This document shows positions 9,975 to 19,214 of a DNA stretch of 33,991 bases, one piece after another. Under the pieces are notes generated by a model. It did not search any database. It was given only the letters and a program-made list of their open reading frames with translations, and was not told the DNA's origin. Source of the DNA: Candolleomyces eurysporus (Eukaryota > Basidiomycota > Agaricomycetes > Agaricales > Psathyrellaceae); contig JANBPK010001285.1 in NCBI GenBank assembly GCA_027579435.1, positions 1 to 33,991 of the forward strand, given 5' to 3'. Made by a program: the position numbers and the translations under genes. Position 1 is the first letter of the stretch. Each line of letters begins with the position of its first letter.

Positions 9975-10220
9975 ATCGAGCGGGAGTGTTGGCCTAGCAG
10001 ATTGTTGAGGATGGTCAGGGCGATTCACTGAGAAGCATGTAGCTGGCAGAAAGGTGGGAAGAGAAAGCTGTAAAGCGATTTTTTGATACATTAAACTGCT
10101 ATTTTCACAGCATCTAGCCACGTTGTGGCCCCGTGGGTAACGGGCGCTTGTCGAAGGGAGTACAGGTAGGTCCTCTGTATCTCGAGGTTTGCTTCTACTT
10201 CTAAAGCTCAGTCGACTCAA
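9975..10220 (-). promoter_or_regulatory. 5' flank of A1, conserved with A2
   Basis: The region upstream of A1 aligns with that upstream of A2 (12997-13172): TTACAGCTTT, AATCGCCCT, and GCGCTTGTCGA further out (near 10144 and 13151). An open frame continues upstream from the A1 ATG to 10220 but starts at TTG and has no counterpart in A2. I take it as untranslated or promoter sequence duplicated with the gene. Confidence 0.45.
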
Positions 10221-11153
10221 TATTCCAATTATCCTCGTTTACAAAAGATAATCGCTCCAGTGCTGTGAGGGCGTGGTAGTAATTAAGGTTGATCTAACGC
10301 AAATTTGTGCTCCTGGTGTTTAGCGCTGGTATCGTGCGGAGTTGGAAATGCTTTTCATTCATCTAACGTAATCCATCAGCTTTTCACTGAGATGCGATCC
10401 TTCAGCGAAGAAAATTCCAGTGGTGCCTTGATAGAAGGTTTATCCAAGTTAAGAATGAGCCTCTTTCATTTGCTAGTCTGAAGCGGCTGCATTAGCACTT
10501 ATTGGAGCTACAGCGCAACGGGTCAAGAGTGGCATGTGCTAAGGCGTGTCACCTTTGTGTCTGGTTGCTCCCAATTACCCAATGATTAGGGCTGTGTAAT
10601 CTCAGCTTCAACAGTCCAAGGCCACACTCTTTTTTTTACACGCAGGTGCGAAAGTTAGCAGGAGGCTTAAACCCAAGGCTCGGATGCATTAGCCTGCCAG
10701 TGATACTTGTGAAGTCCAGACCCAAGTGACCAGGGTAAGATGGGGCAAATCATAATTGTGGGGTCGCAGTACCTTGCACATGCGCTCGTGCGTCGCACGC
10801 GCAGCGTACAGTTTCGCCAAAGACAAAACAGGCCAGTCCGAAAGTGAACAAGAAAAGAAGGAAGAATAAATGAAACACTAATTTCATCTCTCCCCAACTT
10901 CGCTCGATATCTAAAGAGTCATATCAAATGATCAGACTCCAGCTGTTTTTGAGCATATGAATTTGACTAGTGGGAACGTATACGGCTTATCGCAATCGCA
11001 CCGAATCCCAAGCCTCACACTGGATTTGGTGAAGACGTCCTTGAAAAGCAGGCTGTCGGACGCTCATACACGTCACTGTTTCCGGGATATCACAGGCAAT
11101 TGTCTCTGCAGCAAGCTAAAATACCGCAGTGTTTGTTATCAGGTACCCCCGGA
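10221..11153. other. Intergenic, nothing recognised
   Basis: I see no supported gene, RNA or repeat here. The short open frames have no recognisable motifs, and no family-A or stress-protein remnant was noticed. Confidence 0.5.
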
Positions 11154-11474
11154 TTAATGTCTTGATCGAGGGCTGCTGTGAGGCAGACTCCAGGTCTTAT
11201 GGTTGTTCAAAGAGGCAATTATAATCGGTTTTGTTGGACCAGAGCCGGTGGAACTGGAATAGGTGAAGTTGCGGTCGGAAATTAACCACAATTCACATCC
11301 ATTAGTTGCATGCGCCGCAACCCACGGTTGCAACGCTACATCCACCATTCCACGGCAACCAGGCCGTTCAACAGCTTCCTTGATAGGGAATGGCCATTCA
11401 CAGCCATTTGCATATGCCCGAGATAGATCGACGGGCTTATCTCTTTCGAGATCCAGATCTGGGCGTCTAACACA
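11154..11474 (-). other. Unrecognised open reading stretch, about 107 codons
   Basis: One minus-strand frame is open from about 11474 down to the stop at 11154, with an internal ATG at 11348. The translation contains two similar pieces (YANGCEWPF and HATNGCELWL), which looks less random than the surroundings. I do not recognise it. It could be a remnant exon of an otherwise lost gene. No convincing splice partners were seen. Confidence 0.25.
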
Positions 11475-11762
11475 GCGCTAATATAAATGCTGTAGACACG
11501 AGGAGGTCATCTGGAACTCGGAAATCCATCGGGAAGCATCCTCTTTCAAGTGGCTTTCCTTTTTCGGAACCATCAATCCTACTTATATGTGGGGGAGTTC
11601 GCATGCTTTTACCCCCCTTCAGTCTGACTCATTTCAATCCAGCCCATAAACCCCAACATCTCAAAGCTGATAAGTTCACGTCGGTTTTAGCAAAAAGCTA
11701 GGCCAATTTTGGCAGGGCAACGGCCGGAAAAAGTCTACAAGTGACAAAAAGCCCAAAATTTA
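11475..11762. other. Intergenic
   Basis: Nothing recognised between the unassigned open stretch and the inverted-repeat element. Confidence 0.4.
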
Positions 11763-12031
11763 CAGCTAACTGCAAAACGATAGACCAGATCTCATTTTCT
11801 TTCGCTTTTGATATTTGTTTAGTTTTGGAGCTGTAGAAACAAACATGGTCTGTGTGCCTTACCGAATTTGGCGAACTGACCGTTCAACATTCCAATGACC
11901 AGGTCAACAGACAGCCATTCCACATTCTCTACGCCCTATTTGAGTGTTTGGTCGGATGCGCCACTGCTCCACAACTAAACAAATATCAAAAACGGAAGAA
12001 ACTGTGATCTGGTCTATTTTGCAGTTAGCTG
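11763..12031. mobile_element. Inverted-repeat mini-element (MITE-like), TA flanks
   Basis: The left arm starts CAGCTAACTGCAAAA (11763) and the right arm ends TTTTGCAGTTAGCTG (12031). The arms match over about 70 bp with a few mismatches and a 2-bp indel, through TGATATTTGTTTAG on the left and CTAAACAAATATCA on the right. Both ends are flanked by TA, which fits Tc1/mariner-type target duplication. The interior of about 130 bp has no coding capacity. It lies about 110 bp beyond the A2 stop codon. Confidence 0.7.
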
Positions 12032-12142
12032 TAAAGCTTACGTTTACTGATGACTACGTGCCGGTATTCGGAAACATCCGAGTCAGGGTCGATTTCTCCC
12101 GATGGATGTTCGATTTGGGATCTCTTGGTTTACCGACGCTAT

Positions 12143-12996
12143 TTAATGGAGACGCCTNAGCAAAAAAAAAAAAAGGCGGAAAGGCCCCCACTGCGCTCCC
12201 TGCAAATCGTGATACGCTGTTAAATGAAAACTATGAGTCTCTCGTGCGAGTATCATTTGTCCCCGCCTGAGCACTGTAGATTCTAAGGACTGCGTTCTGC
12301 TTCTTGCGGTGGTATGTTGTAAAGGTACGGCGGGCTGGACCGTGAGCTCTTCATGGACGTTTTGTCCTTGTAGCAGGAAGCTTCGACCTGTAGTTCAGAA
12401 TCAGATTATTGATAATTCAATTCTTCCCTTGTCATTTATCCTCAATAGACATACCTTCCTCGCCCGTGTTGCGAGCCTCTGCTACTCCTCTTGCGGTATG
12501 GAATGTGACATTATTCGTGTGGATGTAGGTGTAGCGGTCTATGCTAAAATGGTGCGCTTGAGGAAAGAACGAAGACGCGGCACTTGTAGTCGGTGGGGTA
12601 TTCGCTGAGGACGCACTCGAGCTGGGGTCTTGGACAGCTCGCTCCTTTCCAGAGCCATGAAGGGTCGATGCTTGTTGAATATGTCAGCACATCCTTCATT
12701 GATATTTCGTGTAAAGCCTGTTGCGTACCATTCCTCGATTTTGACGCTTCCCCTAGGGCCGGAATGATTTCGGCTAGTCCTTCTGATGTGATAGGTGCAG
12801 CTGGTCTTTGTGGTTTTCGCAGGTTCCGCAAGAATTGGCTCGACCTTGACATCGCCCTCGGGTCGAGTACCCTGGGCAATGGATTAGGGGCCTGGATCTG
12901 TGGGACTGCTACTTCCTCTACATTAACGTCGCCTGCCTTGGAACGAAGGAAAGTCGAGAAGCGTTTAAACGGTGTTCGTCTTGGGGTGGTGGCCAT
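12143..12996 (-). CDS. Family A gene A2, three exons
   Basis: This is a paralogue of A1. The exon model is 12996-12691, 12644-12455 and 12387-12143, about 246 aa. The N-terminus MATTPRRTPFKRFSTFLR matches A1. Exon 2 carries SFFPQAHHFSIDRY..NNVTFHT, followed by a good donor (GTATGT). Exon 3 reads GRSFLLQGQNVHEELTV. Intron 1 (46 nt) uses GTGCTG..AAAG, which differs from the GTACG..TAG borders in A1 and A3 and is the weakest point. The long single frame in exon 1 reads past this intron into the wrong frame. Exon 3 ends in poly-Phe from a T13 tract with an N at 12158, so the C-terminus is uncertain. It may be functional or a recent pseudogene. Confidence 0.55.
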
Positions 12997-13369
12997 GTCG
13001 ATCGTGGGAGGTTGGTAGCGTCGAGGAGGGGAGGGCGATTCTGGGGAAGCATATTGTATCCGGGTAAAGCTGTAAATTTGGCCACTTTTGGTGGATTGCG
13101 GTACACACGCTCACGGCCTTTCGGCCACATTGATAAGTCATGGGAACGAGCGCTTGTCGAATACAGGGCAGATATGACCCTCTGCCATGAAACTTCGCGT
13201 TCAAGCCTAAAACTACTATTCAAAAAATGGGAGAATTTGCTATTTGGAAGCCTCTCTTACGTTGTAGGGACATTTTGAACAGGACTACCAACGCATAAAA
13301 TTATGCGATCGACATTTAGCGCCCTGTTCTGAGTGGAGCTTGAAATTGATTGAAGGAACGTTCCAGACC
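12997..13369. other. Intergenic region between divergent A2 and degenerate stress-protein copy
   Basis: This holds the A2 upstream region, conserved with that of A1 up to about 13172, and then unassigned sequence up to the start of homology with the stress-protein locus. If the stress-protein copy was once intact, this would have been a shared divergent promoter. Confidence 0.4.
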
Positions 13370-13680
13370 CCTGAGTCCACATCTCGCCACCGCCTCTCCT
13401 GGGTCTCACATTTCTCATCCCCATCTATCACAGGCAGTAGGTCGATGGAGCGCATATACGAATTACAGAGCGTTACGCACCACCGCACTGATTCACAGTG
13501 TTTAAACATTGCAGGAGATGGCGACTGCCTGGCAGTTCGAGTGTGTTCAAGGATAAGCCGTATACGGCTGAAGTCGGTTTCAATACTTTCCAGAACTCCC
13601 TTGAGCTCATGATCTCTTTTACTCACAAGTGGAATCGGCTGGGTATAAGAAGTCGGGACTCAGAACTCTCGTATTATCTC
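13370..13680 (+). pseudogene. Degenerate universal stress protein 5' fragment
   Basis: The sequence aligns with 7570-7885 of the intact gene, including untranslated sequence (GCCACCGCCTC in both) and the start region, where ATGCACCACCAC corresponds to ACGCACCACCGC. The coding part reads KPYTAEVGFNTFQNSLE and SFTHKWNRLG against MPYTPKVSFDTFENPLA and SFTLQVKSAG. Homology stops near 13680; exons 2 and 3 are absent. It has no start codon and no nucleotide-binding part, so it is a non-functional duplicate. Confidence 0.8.
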
Positions 13681-14091
13681 GACGGTAGAGGTCTAGTGTT
13701 AGTGCCCATAGACTTGAAGCTTTGTGTATGCAAGTAAAATGCCTACTTGTTTCCATGACGGTCGCATGCTTGTTTCTAGACGCGGTCAGAACGTCAGCCC
13801 AGCTGCCAGTGTCCGCTACTAGTAATCCAGCTACCAGCTCAATAGTCCTGACATTGCGACTTTGAGATAAGCTGGCTTCTTGTCCTTCCGCTGAATGTCG
13901 TTTTTTGTTTTGACGCATATTGTGTCCAACAAATCTCTCTGTAAGATACATCCTGGCAGTACGGCGTGCACACTAGCTGTTTAGTGATATGTATTCCCCC
14001 TGCAGCGAGAATAACAGAAGGAAAAGAAGAAATGTGAATTGGGACAATTTGACGACCGAACCACGGCACTTTACTCACATCAAAGGATCAA
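13681..14091. other. Intergenic
   Basis: Nothing recognised between the degenerate stress-protein fragment and A3. Confidence 0.4.
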
Positions 14092-14985
14092 TCACTGCCT
14101 GACCTCACACAGCCAAGGGCTGTGAGGTGTNAAAAAAAAAAAAAGGAACAGGAGATGCTGTTGAAGTGTCTCTAATTCTAATTTCAGCTCTACGGGGGCA
14201 ATTGCTGTATTCAAGCGCCCCAGTTCCATGTTGGCTAAGCCGCGCTGCAATTTGGATGCGGCGCTTGAGGCCCCTCCCCCCACGATAGCTTCCGTGTGTC
14301 CTTCTGGAAGTACCGGGGCACTTCGATCTGTGGTTCCGAGCCAAAGTATCAGCGATTCGTTAGTTACAAAGACAAATATTTTGAGTCGACGTAGCTTCCT
14401 CGTCAAGGCCAACACTACGGCGAGTCTCTGGAGCTGCAGTTGAAATAGTATTGAACGTCACATTTGTCGCTTGGATGTTTTTGAAATGCCCTATGCCGAA
14501 CTGCTGCGCATTGGGAAAGAGCGAGGTCAGTGTCGTGGCTGTAGCAGCAACGACAGTCAGATTTGGCGAAACGTCCTTTGGAATTGCGATTTCACTGAGG
14601 GCATCTTCTAAATCACAGGTCGATCGCACGGCGCGTCTATCACAAGATCCTGGAGAAATTGTGTTGTTAGTCATTGCTCAGGCAATTGCCTTGCAGTGCG
14701 CGTACCTTCACTCGATGTAAGCTCTTCCCTGGGCTCTGGGTGTAGCCGAGTCTTCGTATTGCGTTCTGAGGCAGGTGGCATGACCAGTACGACCCGCTGA
14801 GAGTCTCGCCTTCGTGGTTTGCGCAGACGTCTCCAGAACAATGGAGCTCCCTTCGCCACGAGATCTGTTGCAACTGGAACGGGGGAAGGGCTAGAGTGTG
14901 CATTCCCCGTCCCTTTTACGCCAGCAGTAGTGCTGGGACGAAGAAGGATCGATATGCGACTGGTAGTACGTCGGTCTTCCGATTC
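14092..14985 (-). pseudogene. Family A copy A3, 5' truncated, splice donor lost
   Basis: Exon 1 remains from about 14985 to 14706 (TTSRISILLRPS matches the RRFSTFLRPR region) but has no ATG, because the sequence further upstream is antisense to the regulator fragment. Intron 1 is 14705-14650 (56 nt, GTACGC..CTCCAG, branch CTAAC), the same length as in A1. Exon 2 is 14649-14395 with SLFPNAQQFGIGHF..TNVTFNT. Intron 2 should start at 14394, but its first two bases are CT instead of GT; the acceptor CACAG at 14328 is kept. Exon 3 starts DRSAPVLPEGHTE and has PVELKLELETLQQHL before a T13 tract and an N at 14131. Reading frames of the exons are otherwise kept, so decay is recent. Confidence 0.7.
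14102..14128. other. Hairpin next to the A13 tract
   Basis: CCTCACACAGCC and GGGCTGTGAGG form a near-perfect stem with almost no loop, followed by an N and 13 A residues. It lies at the point where homology between the family-A copies ends. No function is assigned. Confidence 0.5.
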
Positions 14986-15912
14986 CGTCCTATCAACATC
15001 CAAAACATCCCTCCGCGATTCCCGGCCATCATGGAGAACCCAGACGAGACCTATGTTCTTCTCCTCGACGGTGTGGACGAATCTCACTACAATGCCGATT
15101 TGGACTGGGCGAGATATCTTCCAAATGCGGTACCTCTGGACCGTAGGGGGCACGACAAGTGAGCTCAACAGCACTTCATTCCCACAGCTTCCTAATACGT
15201 CCTATCAGGGCACTTGATCTCTTGTTCAAGTTCCTGACGTCATGGTGCTTAAGGGTGGTCCCCCTTCTTCCTGCGCGACATGGTCAGGGCACTGAGCGTA
15301 CCCAAAGGACAGACACCACCAAAGACGACCCACTACTTACTGATGCTGCACAACGCTCTCCTTGCGCTAGGTCTGTCCTTCTTAGACGACCCCGCTGTTC
15401 GGGACTAGGGCTCGGCAATATTTTGCAGAGGCCAAGAAACATATCGAGGCTGAGTGCTCTAAGCCCAACCTCTGCTCTGCAAATGCCCTCGCTATCATCG
15501 CCACTTTCCATTTATCTCAGGGCGACCAAACGCTCGGGTTTATGTATTTTGGTACGAGCTTTCTTTCCGGCATGATAGTACTAGCCGCTTCTGACACTCG
15601 TTCCCCCTTACCAGGATGGCCGCTCGAATGAGTCAAGCTCGTGAGTGGATCCATATCTCCGCAGATAATACCGTCACTGACCACGTATCTCACTGGCAGT
15701 TGGACTCGACGTAATAGACTGCTCGGAATGGGTGAAGCTCGGTCTTTTTGAAGAGACCGACGTCCTCGATCGCTACTGGACGTATTGGACGACCTTCGCA
15801 CAGGACGTAAATTGGTCTTTGTACGTTGGGAGGGACTTCTGTGTTCGAGCACCGTCAGAGTCGGAGTTTAGGGATATGCCTGTCCCCTTTGTAGACTCAG
15901 AACTCGATCTTG
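14986..15912 (+). pseudogene. Fungal Zn2Cys6-type transcription factor fragment, frameshifted
   Basis: This is the middle part (fungal-trans homology region) of a fungal regulator; the DNA-binding cluster is not present. Segments in order are PPRFPAIMENPDETYVLLL and DWARYLPNAVPLDRRGHDK, an intact intron 15159-15208, LDLLFKFLTSWCLRVVP, then a frameshift near 15255 to FLRDMVRALSVPKGQTPPK and LLMLHNALLALGLSFLDD. A stop or shift near 15407 leads to RQYFAEAKKHIEAECSKPN and LSQGDQTLGFMYF. Introns 15552-15614 and 15641-15699 follow, around MAARMSQA, with a one-base loss at the first junction. The end is EWVKLGLFEETDVLDRYW and YVGRDFCVRAPSESEF. There are at least three frame breaks, and both ends abut family-A copies. 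Confidence 0.8.
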
Positions 15913-16404
15913 GTGCACATTCGGTAGGAATGAGGTTGTGGGTGCGGCTGCGCTTTTACTAATAGCCGGCGAGACGTTCGCTGGGCCACTATACGCGTTC
16001 AGCTCCTCCCCTTGCCGACTCGCAAATTGGATGGCACATCCTCCGCAAAGGCCTAGAGGTATTGCGATGAATTTAGTAACTTTAATTTAATCCCTTTCGC
16101 GCATTGGTTATGCACCTTTATTCGATGTCAGCTCATTCTGCTGCGATGACGGCAAATTTCGCTCTTCTGAGCAAGGAGATTCGTTCGGATCCCCCCTTCT
16201 TAATTTGCAAGGATCTTGCAAGAGTCTGCCAGATTTCGAGGGAGATTTGGTGTTAAGGGCTTGAGTTTTGATCGGCGTTGACACTGGCAGAGAGCTCTGG
16301 GACCTCGTAGTCCCTCGTTCCTCTGCACCAGTATGAATAGGTGCTCGAGGACGAAGGAAAGACGAGAGCCGTTTGAAGGGTAATTGCCCCGATGTCGCTG
16401 GCAT
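15913..16404 (-). pseudogene. Family A copy A4, 3' truncated
   Basis: Exon 1 (16404-16116) starts MPATSGQLPFKRLSSFLRPR. Intron 1 is 16115-16053 (63 nt, GTGCAT..CTCTAG), phase 1 as in the other copies. Exon 2 begins GLCGGCAIQFASRQGEEL and runs to SFLPNVH, the start of the F..A..F motif, where it breaks at about 15913-15918 against the regulator fragment. Exon 3 is missing. The gene start lies close to the gypsy remnant on the other side, so its promoter may also be damaged. Confidence 0.65.
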
Positions 16405-16470
16405 GAAAAATTAGTGGGCTTGGCATTGTTTTCAAGTTGTGGGCCATAAGATGAGTGCGAGTATGTCAGG

Positions 16471-17960
16471 TTATAGATGGTGGAGGATGGGAGCTTCCTC
16501 TACCGCTTTTCTAAGGTCTGCCATAGTCTTGTCTTGTTCTTCGCCCCACTCCCATTGAACTGATTTCCTAGTCAGCTTTTGGATAGGCTCTGCTCTGGAA
16601 GCATAGTTGGGGATAAAAACCCTGAAGGTCCCAACTGTCCCCAGGAAAGCACAAACATCAGACACGTCTTGACAACGCCCCCATCGAGAGATAACCCCGA
16701 CTCGTTCCGGAGTGGGTTTCCGTCCTTCGTAAGACACTTGGTGCCCTACTACCGTAAATTCGGGCATGCATAGACAAGTCTTCTTCCCTGAGAAGGTGCC
16801 TCCACAGTACTTCATCCTTTGGATGACCCTGTTGACATCCTGAATGTGTTCCCATACAAACCGCCGTATGCCTGGATTTTCAGGTATAGTCTCGTATCCC
16901 CCACCAGGTAACTCATACCGTGTCAGAGGTCCTTTGACAGGGACGTCGTTGACAAAAGGCTCCGTAATGTGCGGAATCTCAGGTTGTAGAATAGCGGTGA
17001 TATCCTCATGGAAGATGGGGACCGAATTGGTCCACCCCATAGGTAGTGTGACAAGTTGCATAGCACCAAACGGCGTCTGGAAAGTTGTCAAATCTCGAGA
17101 TCGTTCGTCCAGTACCCGTTCATCATAGCCTACATATAAGTCCATGGTCGTGCCGCATGAGCGTCCTGCAAAGCGGCTTGCCAATTCCTCAGTGTTGGGA
17201 GGCAGTCTGGAATGCGTGATCGTAACCGCGTTGAGCAGCTCGAGGCTATGTACGATTCGTAGACTCTTCCCATCTTTCTTCAGTACGCAGAACCACCTGC
17301 TGTGATATGAAGAACTCGAAGGTTCGTACACTCCCGCCTCTATCTTGCTCCTAATCTGTTCACAGACCGGCTTGAATAGAAACGGCGCGATGGGTCCGTT
17401 CCCTTGAACCCAGGGTGTGTGAGGAACAGTGGCGATTTGCACCGGCTTGAAGAAATCTTCCCTAAGTTTTCCTCTCTCCGTCTCAGTCCAAGTGAATGCC
17501 TCGTTCTGCTCAGCCATAAGATGGTGCATGACCTTTCTTTCCTCCGGCCACCAGAAGTCTTGGTGCGCCTTGTTGAACCCTTCCATCCTTTCTTGAGTGT
17601 ACCGTCCCTTAGGTGAAAACGCAGGCGGCATCGGAGATAGTGTTGGCATCCCTTCTAGAGGGTCACCGGTAATACTCTGCACTATGCGAAATTCTTCTGG
17701 AAGGGTACCATACACAGGTCTGACTTTCTTGTCAACCAGTTTGTACTTCTTGCCAGTCAACACCCCTTTTATTTTCGCCTCCTGAGCCTTCGGATTTCCC
17801 GAAGGTTGTTCCTGTGAATAAATCCCTGATTCCTCTGAAATAGAACTCAGATAAAGCTCAAAGGTTTCCCTATCCCTCTGGTCAATATCCGGTTCCCCTA
17901 AAGCCTGTTGTAAGTATATGATTTTCTTTTCCTCTGATGTGAAACTCTTCCCATCCCGTT
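16471..17960 (-). pseudogene. Ty3/gypsy gag-pol fragment (reverse transcriptase), truncated both sides
   Basis: Retrotransposon polymerase. The frame is open from about 17960 (the first listed codon at 17763 is GTG, not a true start). The segments are the linker KLVDKKVRPVYGTLPEEFR, the RT blocks WFCVLKKDGKSLRIVHSLE, GTTMDLYVGYDERVLDE, TTFQTPFGAMQLVTLPMGW and the active site PFVNDVPVKGP (family F-I/V-DD: Asp to Asn), the connection CGGTFSGKKTCLCMPEF, and the start of RNase H. It stops at HHL then TAA (16471), where relatives continue into the RNase H core. The 5' side ends at the terminal repeat at 17960. No LTR of its own is seen. Confidence 0.8.
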
Positions 17961-19214
17961 GATACGACCGTGTTCGCTTTTTCGCAAATAAATAACCATT
18001 TTATTGAATATTGTTCATGATTCAATTAACAGTCGTGTCTATTTAATCTCTACGTTACAATACCCTTCCAGTCTTAAGATGACTCGCGTGGCACGAAGGA
18101 TAACAAAAGAGTACACTACTCTTGGGTTCACAAGAGTTGGAGTCTACTCGAGGACTGCCGACTTAGAGGCATGCCCGCCATATACCCAAGATTAGGGTTT
18201 AGTAAGCTAGCCGGTTGGCGCCGCTTCAGATCAAACAGCCTACCCTGCAGCTGAAAGGCTCAATTTTACTACTAAAGCAATAGAGGTGGTTTCCTAAGCA
18301 CTAAAGGTACCTACCCTCTCACGCGGCCTCAGATTAATCGAGTATATTCAGTGCTAGAGCAGTGGGGCGAGTCCCTAAGCACATAAAGAGATGCGCAGCA
18401 AGGTTTCAGCACATCAGATGGCATGATGGCTGGCGCGGCACAAGAAAGGAGCTCAAAAGTACTCTGAAAGGAAAGTTGTTCACGGAAAGAGATAACCCAA
18501 AGGGCGGTCACCAGGGACTTGCCAAGATAAATCTATTCAATTGACAGAGGTCCGACTCCTCCTCATGCAGCTCGAGCATAGGCACACCAAGGCGGCGGTT
18601 GGAATAACCGTAGCCTGACCACCCTTGATCAACTTCGGCATATTGCTCGGCATACTAGGAAAGGCAACAAGAATCTATTAATAGTCACGGCGCGAGCGCA
18701 GGAGTGGCGCGGCAGCACCTTGGTGTATCCAATACCCTCTTTTTATCTCTCTATCTCTCTCTCTAGCTGGGGCCTGGACTTTATTTATTTATAAATCTTG
18801 TGTACACCTATTTACCATGTTCTGGTGATCGCACGGCTCCAGATAGTATATACATATAGTGGACTCTCTTAGCATAGTTTTTCCCCAGAGAATTACTGCT
18901 GTTTTATTGGTGTTTACTTTGCGTTTGCAATCGACCAGTTTTGTGACTTTTATCTCACGTGGCGTGATACTAAGAAAAGGAAAGATCAAAGCTATAAAGA
19001 AGTAACCTTAGGGTTAACTGTGTGATTACTTGGAACTAGTGTGCACAAGAGAGAGAACTTGTAAATTCTTAATACTCTACACTACCCCCCATACTCGCAC
19101 CCCCGATTTTGTACAAAAGGTTTATACATACTACTTACCTCACACGGCTTGACTTGGAGTTAGTGTTAGGTGTTAGTTTGTGTGTTAGTAGTCTCGCCGT
19201 TCTAGATCACTTCA
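17960..19214. repeat. Terminal repeat copy 1 (about 1.25 kb)
   Basis: It starts TGATACGACC and ends ATCACTTCA. It is a direct repeat of 21562-22621 over its length, apart from about 185 bp (near 18047-18230) absent from the second copy. Shared landmarks include CAAATAAATA, GTTTCCTAAGCAC, AAGGCGGCGGTTGG, a CT-rich microsatellite near 18742-18765 and GGGGCCTGGACT. It is probably an LTR or DIRS-type terminal repeat. It interrupts the gypsy gag-pol at 17960. Confidence 0.75.

Noticed and set aside
14671..15174. 167-codon minus-strand frame as one A3 protein with a long N-terminus
   Set aside because: The part upstream of about 14985 is antisense to the transcription-factor fragment, so the apparent start belongs to unrelated sequence.
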